From NCBI GenBank assembly GCA_003488965.1, contig DNJW01000426.1, positions 9,694-16,429 of the forward strand: DNA of 6,736 bases. The letters are read 5' to 3'. The DNA is from Lachnospiraceae bacterium. GTDB lineage: Bacteria; Bacillota; Clostridia; Lachnospirales; Lachnospiraceae. Numbering within the stretch: the stretch's first letter is position 1; each line of letters begins with the position of its first letter. The notes beneath the pieces were generated by a model. The model worked only from the letters and a program-made list of their open reading frames with translations, searched no databases and was not told the origin of the DNA. Both the position numbers and the translations under genes were made by a program. This document shows, piece after piece, positions 1-4,921 of the stretch.

Positions 1-31
1 TCCGCAGAGCGGAATCATGGGGGTGGTATGA
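1..31 (+). CDS. Possible 3' end of an upstream gene (partial)
   Basis: Reading from base 2, the codons end ...PQSGIMGVV followed by TGA at 29-31. That stop overlaps the ATG of the next gene in an ATGA arrangement (28-31), a common form of translational coupling in bacterial operons. Only about nine codons are visible, so no function can be given. Another frame (from base 3) is also open until TAG at 49-51, so the reading frame is uncertain. The call rests only on the ATGA geometry. Confidence 0.3.
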   Translation, partial: PQSGIMGVV

Positions 32-753
32 AAATCACGTATTTGTATCATAGCGGTTTTGCAGTAGAATTGGACAGTTGTGTTTTGGTGTTTGATTATT
101 ATAAGGGAAAACTTCCGCAGTGGGAAAAGAGAAAGAAAATTTATGTTTTTGCATCTCATAAACATCAGGATCATTTTCAATTAAAGATTTTTGATTTGGA
201 AAAGGAATATCCGCAGATACATTTTTTCCTAGGAAGCGGTATCCGGCTGAATGGGAAATATCTGGAAAGAAATCACATTGCACCTTCGGCAGCGGAAAAA
301 ATAACGAATATAGGAAAAAATAAAAAAGTGATATTTGACGATATGGAGATACTTTCGCTTCGCTCTACAGATGCCGGTGTTGCTTTTGCGGTAAAGGCGG
401 AAGGACGCTGTATCTATCATGCAGGAGATTTAAACTGGTGGCATTGGGAGGGGGAACCTTATCCGTATAACGAAAATATGGAGAAAGATTATAAAAGAGA
501 AATTGATTCTATTCAGGGAATGCATTTTGACGCGGCTTTTGTCCCTTTGGACCCAAGACTGGGAAAAGCGTATGGGTTGGGAATGGATTATTTTTTGGAA
601 CATACTAAGGCGGACTATGTTTTTCCTATGCATATGTGGGAAAAATATGAATATATCGGAAAATATAAGAAAACATTGACCGGACAGCGTTATAAGGAAC
701 ATATTGCGGATATTACCGGCCCGGGACAGGAGTTTGAAGAATGGAATATATAG
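28..753 (+). CDS. MBL-fold metallo-hydrolase (UlaG-like, COG2220 type)
   Basis: This 241-residue protein is a predicted cytoplasmic metal-dependent hydrolase of the metallo-beta-lactamase fold. It opens with the strand typical of the family (MKITYLYHSGFAVEL). It carries the metal-binding motif HxHxDH as H44, H46, D48 and H49, a second-shell HAGD with H131 and D134, and a final metal histidine H202 in PMHMW, so a complete two-metal site is likely. There is no signal peptide or membrane segment. The order of motifs resembles the UlaG/COG2220 branch, which includes lactonases and phosphodiesterases, but the substrate cannot be read from the sequence. The start is preceded by a G-rich, weak RBS (GGGGGTGG at 19-26) and may be coupled to an upstream gene. 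The 3' end overlaps the MutS-like gene by 13 bp, so the two are almost certainly cotranscribed. Confidence 0.9.
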   Translation: MKITYLYHSGFAVELDSCVLVFDYYKGKLPQWEKRKKIYVFASHKHQDHFQLKIFDLEKEYPQIHFFLGSGIRLNGKYLERNHIAPSAAEKITNIGKNKKVIFDDMEILSLRSTDAGVAFAVKAEGRCIYHAGDLNWWHWEGEPYPYNENMEKDYKREIDSIQGMHFDAAFVPLDPRLGKAYGLGMDYFLEHTKADYVFPMHMWEKYEYIGKYKKTLTGQRYKEHIADITGPGQEFEEWNI

Positions 754-2429
754 TATTTGCAGGAGTGATTTTTGCCATAATTGTATTAATTATGTTAAAA
801 GGCTTTTGGGATGAGAGGAAAAAGAAAAGAGCGTTTATCCAATGGCTTAGGGAACATTACGGAGAACTGCCAAAACGGGAAGAATATAAAGAAGAGGAAC
901 TGAAAAAAATATCCCGCTATTTCAGGGCACATGAAGATATAGGATTCCATATTGATGATATTACATGGAATGATTTAGATATGGACGAAGTGTTTAAACG
1001 CATGAATTATACGTATTCGGCTGCCGGGGAGGAATATCTGTATTATCTTCTGCGTACTCCCATGCAGGATGCGGATAAGGCGGAAATACTGGAAAAACAT
1101 GTGGATTATTTTATCCGGAATAAGGAAGAGAGAATTGCGTATCAGACCCTTTTTGCACAAATAGGCAAGACGGGAAAATATTCTATTTATGATTATTTGG
1201 ATTATCTGGATTTGCTGGGAGAAAGAAATAACGGCATACACTATCTGGGGATTCTGGCAATGGTTGTATCCCTTGCGGTTATGTTTTTTTCTGTACAGTA
1301 CGGTATTATACTGTTGGTGGTGGCCGTTTCGCAGAATATTATTTCCTATTTTAAATATAAGAACGAAATTGACCCTTATATTATCAGTTTCGGGTATATT
1401 TTAAAAATGATACAGAATGTGGAAAAGATGGAAAAGCTTCCTGCAGGAGCATTTGCAGAGGAAATGGAGGAGCTGAAAAGCTGCAGAAAGAAGATGGGGC
1501 AGTTTAAAGCGGGTTCCTATATTATCATGTCCCCTTCCCGGATGAATGCTTCGGGAAATCCGCTGGAACTGGTGATGGATTATATCCGGATGATTTTTCA
1601 CCTTGATTTAATCAAATTTAATCTTATGCTTTCAGAGGTAAGGAAAAACAAAGAGTCCATAGATAAAATGCTGACGATTATAGGATATATGGAAGCAGCC
1701 ATCGCTGTCGGGGCATTTCGGGCATCTCTGGAAACATACTGTCTTCCCAGATTTGACAGAAGGAGGGGAATGAAAGCGGAGAATATGTATCATCCCTTGC
1801 TGGAAAAGCCGGTAAAAAACAGTATTTTAACGGAAAAAGGAGTATTGCTTACGGGCTCCAATGCATCCGGAAAATCTACTTTTTTAAAAACAGTTGCCGT
1901 GAATGCTATTTTGGCTCAAACGGTACACACTTGCATGGCAGACAGCTACAGCGCCGGTTTATACCGCATTATGTCTTCTATGGCGCTCCGGGATAATCTG
2001 TCAGGAGGAGACAGTTATTATATAGTAGAAATTAAATCGTTAAAACGGATTTTAAATCAAATAGAGGAGAAGGGAACGACAGTGCTCTGTTTTGTGGATG
2101 AAGTATTGCGGGGAACCAATACGGTAGAACGGATTGCCGCTTCCACACAGATTTTAAAAAGCCTATCCAGGGCGAATGTACTCTGCTTTGCGGCAACCCA
2201 TGATATTGAGCTGACGCACCTTTTGGAGAAATATTATAACAATTATCATTTTGAAGAAGAAATTATAGATAATGATGTGGTTTTCCATTATCAGCTGCTG
2301 AAGGGCAGGGCGACAACCAGAAATGCTATTAAGCTGCTGGGAGTTATGGGATATGAGAAGGAAATTATCCGGGAAGCGGAAAAAATGGCGGAAGACTTTT
2401 TAAGAAGCGGGAACTGGGAGAGAGGATAG
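741..2429 (+). CDS. Membrane-anchored MutS-family ATPase
   Basis: The 562-residue protein ends in a MutS-type ABC ATPase domain. Walker A is GSNASGKST (G372-T380, K378). The MutS-style D-N-L-S-G-G-D-S motif runs 418-425 with E430 after it. Walker B ends in D453-E454 (CFVDEVLRGTNT), and a switch histidine sits at H487 in AATHD. A helical core (roughly 70-340) resembling the MutS lever/clamp region precedes it. It lacks the N-terminal mismatch-recognition domain with its Phe-x-Glu motif and has no C-terminal Smr nuclease domain, so it is not canonical MutS or MutS2. Hydrophobic segments lie at about residues 3-20 and as a hairpin at about 168-204, so the ATPase is probably tethered to the inner face of the membrane. 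The RBS AGGAG (728-732) lies inside the upstream MBL gene, 8 nt before ATG. Its job is unknown; classical mismatch repair is unlikely. Confidence 0.88.
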   Translation: MEYIVFAGVIFAIIVLIMLKGFWDERKKKRAFIQWLREHYGELPKREEYKEEELKKISRYFRAHEDIGFHIDDITWNDLDMDEVFKRMNYTYSAAGEEYLYYLLRTPMQDADKAEILEKHVDYFIRNKEERIAYQTLFAQIGKTGKYSIYDYLDYLDLLGERNNGIHYLGILAMVVSLAVMFFSVQYGIILLVVAVSQNIISYFKYKNEIDPYIISFGYILKMIQNVEKMEKLPAGAFAEEMEELKSCRKKMGQFKAGSYIIMSPSRMNASGNPLELVMDYIRMIFHLDLIKFNLMLSEVRKNKESIDKMLTIIGYMEAAIAVGAFRASLETYCLPRFDRRRGMKAENMYHPLLEKPVKNSILTEKGVLLTGSNASGKSTFLKTVAVNAILAQTVHTCMADSYSAGLYRIMSSMALRDNLSGGDSYYIVEIKSLKRILNQIEEKGTTVLCFVDEVLRGTNTVERIAASTQILKSLSRANVLCFAATHDIELTHLLEKYYNNYHFEEEIIDNDVVFHYQLLKGRATTRNAIKLLGVMGYEKEIIREAEKMAEDFLRSGNWERG

Positions 2430-2434
2430 ACTGC

Positions 2435-2463
2435 TTGACGTTCCTGATAAAAAAGTGTATGAT
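2435..2463 (+). promoter_or_regulatory. Sigma-A-type promoter for the small membrane protein gene
   Basis: The -35 is TTGACG (2435-2440, 5 of 6 consensus bases) and the -10 is TATGAT (2458-2463, 5 of 6), separated by exactly 17 bp. Transcription would start near 2470, about 50 nt before the ATG at 2520. The -35 begins only 6 nt after the MutS-like stop codon, and no terminator lies between them, so read-through from upstream is also possible. Confidence 0.72.
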
Positions 2464-2503
2464 AGATATGGTAAAAAACATTCGGACAAGTAAAAGAATG
2501 GAT

Positions 2504-2510
2504 AGGAGGG
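2504..2510 (+). promoter_or_regulatory. Strong ribosome binding site
   Basis: AGGAGGG lies 9 nt before the ATG at 2520. It is a near-perfect Shine-Dalgarno sequence. It decides both that the 59-codon ORF is real and where it starts. Confidence 0.85.
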
Positions 2511-2519
2511 GCAGTAAAA

Positions 2520-2699
2520 ATGGCAAATGTGGTTTTATTTTTAAATTCTTTTTTCTCCTATTTGCTATTATTTGCATTTGTGGTTGCATTGGTAGTTATA
2601 GCTTGTGTCATTGGCGCAAAATGGAGGAAAAGTTCAGATGCTAAGAAGGCAGCTTCCGGACAGCCGTCAATGCCGGATATGGTAGATATTAAGGAATAA
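2520..2699 (+). CDS. Small single-span membrane protein (59 aa)
   Basis: The translation begins MANVVLFLNSFFSYLLLFAF and ends in TAA at 2697-2699. Residues about 4-32 form one long hydrophobic segment. A basic stretch follows (K34, R36, K37, K42, K43) and then a polar tail rich in Ala, Ser, Pro and Asp. By the positive-inside rule the tail should be cytoplasmic and the N-terminus outside. There is no cleavable signal sequence and no catalytic motif. The gene has its own promoter (2435-2463), a near-perfect RBS (2504-2510) and a terminator-like hairpin (2735-2762), so it seems to be a short monocistronic unit. I recognise the general type from Lachnospiraceae genomes but know no function. From memory, such short proteins are sometimes auto-named 'vanadium nitrogenase', and nothing here supports that name. 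A type I toxin-like role is possible but unsupported, as no antisense RNA is visible. Confidence 0.8.
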   Translation: MANVVLFLNSFFSYLLLFAFVVALVVIACVIGAKWRKSSDAKKAASGQPSMPDMVDIKE

Positions 2700-2734
2700 G
2701 AACTGGAAAGGTCTTAAGTTTTTGGCGAAAAGGC

Positions 2735-2762
2735 AGGGTGTTCATTATATGGACACCCTTTT
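2735..2762 (+). terminator. Intrinsic terminator-like hairpin after the small gene
   Basis: AGGGTGTTC (2735-2743) pairs with GGACACCCT (2751-2759) to give a 9-bp stem with one G-U pair and a 7-nt AT-rich loop. The run TTTT (last T of the arm plus 2760-2762) follows. It lies 35 nt after the small gene's stop codon and 22 nt before the HAD start at 2785. The short T-tract suggests modest strength, so some read-through into the HAD gene is likely, since no good promoter is seen after it. Confidence 0.62.
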
Positions 2763-2774
2763 GCACGGCGGCAT

Positions 2775-2780
2775 GGAGGT
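2775..2780 (+). promoter_or_regulatory. RBS that fixes the HAD start at 2785
   Basis: GGAGGT ends 4 nt before ATG 2785. It supports this start over the in-frame TTG at 2722 and ATG at 2773, neither of which has a good RBS. The TTG start would also place coding sequence through the terminator-like hairpin. Confidence 0.7.
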
Positions 2781-2784
2781 TGGA

Positions 2785-3477
2785 ATGGGAAAGTTTGACA
2801 TCGTATTATGGGATGTGGACCAGACTCTTTTGGATTTCAAAAAATCGGAAAGTTATGCCATAAAAACGTGTTACCGGAAATTCGGGAAGGAAGCAGGAGA
2901 AGAAACAGTAGCTCTTTATTCTGCGATTAATGAAGGCTTCTGGAAACGGATAGAAAAAGGAGAGATTGACAAGAAGGATGCATTGATACAGCGCTTTCTT
3001 ATACTGTTTGACAAAACCGGAGAAAAGGGAATGGATGCGGAATTGTTCCAGAAGGAATATGCGGATGCCCTTGGCAGCGTTTATTATTATCTGGATGATT
3101 CTTATGAGCTTGTTAAAAAACTGAAAGGAAAATGCCGCCAGTATCTGGTAACGAACGGGGGAGCTTATACCCAGACGAAAAAATTACGGCTGTCCGGTCT
3201 GTCCGGTCTGGTAGACGGTATTTTTATTTCGGAGCAGATAGGGGCACAGAAGCCCCGGAAGGAGTTTTTTGATAAATGTTTTTCTTTGATTCCCGGATTT
3301 CAAAAAGAAAAAACAATAATTGTAGGCGATTCGTTAAGCAGCGATATGTTAGGCGGCAGCAATGCCGGAATAGCGACCTGCTGGTATAATCCCAGGGGAT
3401 GCAAAAATGAACTAGGTGTTCAGGTGAATTATGAAATTAAGAATTTAAATGAAATATATGATATTTTAGAAGGCTAG
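2785..3477 (+). CDS. yjjG: YjjG/YfnB-family HAD pyrimidine 5'-nucleotidase
   Basis: From ATG 2785 the protein has 230 residues, close to E. coli YjjG, and begins MGKFDIVLWDVDQTLLDF, the hallmark N-terminus of this HAD subfamily. HAD motif I is D10-V-D12-Q-T14 (D10 nucleophile, D12 acid/base). Motif II is VTNGG (122-126, T123), motif III is K156 in GAQKP, and motif IV is V-G-D-S with D182 and D187. An alpha-helical cap falls at about residues 17-95. Known members dephosphorylate UMP, dUMP, dTMP and damaged or noncanonical pyrimidine nucleotides in the cytoplasm, a house-cleaning role; the exact substrate here is inferred. The in-frame extension back to TTG 2722 overlaps a terminator-like hairpin and does not look like this family. 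A tandem CTGTCCGGT repeat (3190-3207) encodes LSGLSG without changing the usual length. The symbol rests on family resemblance only. Confidence 0.87.
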   Translation: MGKFDIVLWDVDQTLLDFKKSESYAIKTCYRKFGKEAGEETVALYSAINEGFWKRIEKGEIDKKDALIQRFLILFDKTGEKGMDAELFQKEYADALGSVYYYLDDSYELVKKLKGKCRQYLVTNGGAYTQTKKLRLSGLSGLVDGIFISEQIGAQKPRKEFFDKCFSLIPGFQKEKTIIVGDSLSSDMLGGSNAGIATCWYNPRGCKNELGVQVNYEIKNLNEIYDILEG

Positions 3478-3488
3478 AACATTAATTG

Positions 3489-3523
3489 CCAAGTTTGTGT
3501 CTGTGAGGCATCCGCAAACCTGG
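3489..3523 (+). repeat. Imperfect inverted repeat between the HAD and aminotransferase genes
   Basis: CCAAGTTTGTG (3489-3499) can pair with CGCAAACCTGG (3513-3523), giving an 11-position stem with one A-C mismatch and one G-U pair around a 13-nt loop. No T-run follows (the next bases are AATACTTAAT), so it is not a standard intrinsic terminator. It lies 11 nt after the HAD stop and 36 nt before ATG 3560. It could be an operator, an mRNA-stabilising or processing hairpin, or a poor terminator. Confidence 0.5.
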
Positions 3524-3548
3524 AATACTTAATAAAGCTGTGCAGAAA

Positions 3549-3553
3549 TGGAG
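3549..3553 (+). promoter_or_regulatory. RBS that favours the aminotransferase start at 3560
   Basis: TGGAG (3549-3553) is placed 6 nt before ATG 3560. The earlier in-frame ATG at 3548 overlaps this RBS and has no Shine-Dalgarno of its own. The protein starting MELKFADRMKDFEEGIF also looks like the natural N-terminus. Confidence 0.6.
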
Positions 3554-3559
3554 AAAAAA

Positions 3560-4729
3560 ATGGAACTGAAATTTGCAGACAGAATGAAAGATTTTGAAGA
3601 AGGGATTTTTCAGGTGTTGAACGAAAAGAAAAACGAACGGCTTGCCCAAGGAAAGACGGTTTATAATTTATCGGTAGGAACACCTGACTTTAAGCCGGCG
3701 CAGCATATTATGGATGCTGTGGCAGAAGCGGCAAAAAAACCGGGAAATTATAAGTATTCTCTGGCTGATATGCCGGAACTGACCGGGTCGGTCATCGAAA
3801 GGTTTAAGAAACGCTACGGTGTAGAACTTGTTCCGGAAGAAATTATGTCCGTATATGGTTCTCAGGAGGGAATTACCCATATCGGTATGTCCTTATGTAA
3901 TCCGGGAGACGGTGTGCTGGTGCCGAATCCGGGATATCCTATTTTTGCAATCGGTCCATCCTTGGCAAATGCCAGACTGATTACTTATGATTTGACGGAA
4001 GAAAACAGCTACCTGCCGGATTTGGAGGGAATGGATGATGAAGTATTAAAAACGGTTAAGTTCATGATTGTATCTTATCCCATGAATCCTATCTGCAAAA
4101 CTGCGCCGGAAGGCTTTTACGAGAAGCTGGTATTATGGGCAAAAAAGAAGAATATTATTATAGTCCATGACAATGCTTATTCGGATATTATTTATGACGG
4201 CAGGAAAGGAATCTCCATTCTGTCTGTTCCGGGAGCAAAAGAAGTATGCGTGGAATTTTATTCCTTGTCAAAGTCTTATAATTATACGGGGGCGAGAATG
4301 GGTTTTCTGGTGGGTAATAAAGAGATTGTGGCTAATTTTAAAAAGCTCCGTTCCCAGATTGATTATGGCACTTTTTTTCCGGTACAATATGGGGCCATTG
4401 CGGCATTAACCGGGCCGGATGATATGATAAAGGAGCAATGCAGGGAATATCAGAGGAGAAGGGACGCCCTTTGCGGGGGGCTGCGTTCCATCGGCTGGGA
4501 TATCAAAGACAGCGAAGGGACAATGTTTGCCTGGGGAGCCATTCCCGAAAAATATGGTACGGATGATGTTGCCTTTGTTATGGAACTGATGCAGAAATCC
4601 GGTGTGCTTTGTACTCCGGGAAGCAGCTTCGGTTCCCTCGGAAAAGGACATGTCAGATTTGCCTTGACGTTGCCGGTAGAGGAGATACAGAAAGCGGTAA
4701 GAGCGGTGAAGGAATCCGGGATGATATAA
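3560..4729 (+). CDS. PLP-dependent class I/II aminotransferase (LL-DAP aminotransferase-like)
   Basis: This is a 389-residue fold-type I aminotransferase (393 if ATG 3548 is used). Visible active-site elements are G100-S-Q-E-G104 (cofactor phosphate region), Y126 in NPGYP (ring stacking), N176 in YPMNP, D204 in VHDNAY with Y207, the Schiff-base lysine K238 in SLSKSYNYTGAR, and R366 in GHVRFALTL (substrate carboxylate). The cytoplasmic enzyme moves an amino group between an amino acid and a 2-oxoacid. The overall pattern resembles proteins annotated as LL-diaminopimelate or aspartate/alanine-type aminotransferases, but substrate cannot be assigned. The usual YPNNPTGA motif is altered to YPMNPICKTA, which keeps the key Asn but loses Thr-Gly. 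No convincing promoter is seen in the 82 bp before it, so it may be transcribed with the HAD gene. No terminator directly follows its stop. Confidence 0.9.
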   Translation: MELKFADRMKDFEEGIFQVLNEKKNERLAQGKTVYNLSVGTPDFKPAQHIMDAVAEAAKKPGNYKYSLADMPELTGSVIERFKKRYGVELVPEEIMSVYGSQEGITHIGMSLCNPGDGVLVPNPGYPIFAIGPSLANARLITYDLTEENSYLPDLEGMDDEVLKTVKFMIVSYPMNPICKTAPEGFYEKLVLWAKKKNIIIVHDNAYSDIIYDGRKGISILSVPGAKEVCVEFYSLSKSYNYTGARMGFLVGNKEIVANFKKLRSQIDYGTFFPVQYGAIAALTGPDDMIKEQCREYQRRRDALCGGLRSIGWDIKDSEGTMFAWGAIPEKYGTDDVAFVMELMQKSGVLCTPGSSFGSLGKGHVRFALTLPVEEIQKAVRAVKESGMI

Positions 4730-4755
4730 TCATTTATTTTTATTTGCCGCGCTTA

Positions 4756-4784
4756 TTGACAGCCGCCATATCTTGCTCTATACT
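4756..4784 (+). promoter_or_regulatory. Sigma-A-type promoter of nrdD
   Basis: The -35 is TTGACA (4756-4761, full consensus) and the -10 is TATACT (4779-4784, 5 of 6), with a 17-bp spacer. The expected transcription start is near 4790-4792, giving a leader of about 130 nt before ATG 4922. It begins 27 nt after the aminotransferase stop codon. Confidence 0.75.
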
Positions 4785-4793
4785 ATATGATAA

Positions 4794-4809
4794 CCACTAA
4801 ATATTGATG
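4794..4809 (+). promoter_or_regulatory. Upstream NrdR-box-like operator
   Basis: CCACTAAATATTGATG matches the NrdR box consensus acaCwAtATaTwGtgt at about 11 of 16 positions and at 9 of 10 in the core (CTAAATATTG). It begins just after the predicted transcription start, where a bound repressor would block RNA polymerase. It pairs with a second box whose centre lies 30 bp away. Confidence 0.6.
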
Positions 4810-4823
4810 TTTCAAAAATAATG

Positions 4824-4839
4824 CAACAATATATAGTGG
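4824..4839 (+). promoter_or_regulatory. Downstream NrdR-box-like operator
   Basis: CAACAATATATAGTGG matches the NrdR box consensus at 13 of 16 positions, including all ten core positions (CAATATATAG). NrdR is an ATP-cone repressor that senses ATP/dATP and typically binds tandem boxes about three helical turns apart before ribonucleotide reductase genes. This is the better of the two boxes. Confidence 0.7.
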
Positions 4840-4850
4840 AAATGCAAATG

Positions 4851-4888
4851 CGCATAACGTGTGTTTACAGTACACGTCATGCGTTTTT
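4851..4888 (+). terminator. Terminator-like hairpin in the nrdD leader (possible attenuator)
   Basis: CGCATAACGTGT (4851-4862) pairs with ACACGTCATGCG (4872-4883), an 11-of-12 match with one A-C mismatch and a 9-nt loop. TTTTT (4884-4888) follows. This is a good intrinsic-terminator shape, and it sits between the nrdD promoter and its RBS at 4908. It could end the aminotransferase transcript, but transcription from the promoter at 4756-4784 must also cross it, so it may act as an attenuator. Confidence 0.6.
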
Positions 4889-4907
4889 ATATCAGGGAAA
4901 TTCTGAC

Positions 4908-4914
4908 AGGAGGT
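4908..4914 (+). promoter_or_regulatory. RBS that fixes the nrdD start at 4922
   Basis: AGGAGGT is a near-perfect Shine-Dalgarno. AGGAGG ends 8 nt before ATG 4922 but only 2 nt before the in-frame ATG 4916, which is too close, so 4922 is preferred. Confidence 0.8.
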
Positions 4915-4921
4915 CATGGGA

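Noticed and set aside
2435..2644. 69-codon + strand ORF starting at TTG 2435
   Set aside because: Its start lies in the -35 element of the promoter, and it overlaps in another frame the 59-residue membrane protein, which has a far better RBS and a coherent hydrophobic pattern.
2722..2750. Possible promoter for the HAD gene (TTGGCG, 17 bp, TTATAT)
   Set aside because: The -10 matches only 3 of 6 consensus bases and falls inside the terminator-like hairpin, so the match is too weak to call.
3190..3207. Tandem 9-bp repeat CTGTCCGGT in the HAD gene
   Set aside because: It encodes LSGLSG in a place where the family normally has a similar Leu/Gly-rich stretch of the same length, so there is no sign of a recent duplication.
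4725..4730. Perfect TATAAT at the aminotransferase stop codon
   Set aside because: No -35-like sequence lies 16-18 bp upstream, and the better promoter (TTGACA-17-TATACT) is only 31 bp further on.
4777..4792. Third NrdR-like palindrome around the nrdD -10
   Set aside because: Only about half of the consensus positions match and the right half-site is poor; the AT-rich -10 explains the resemblance.
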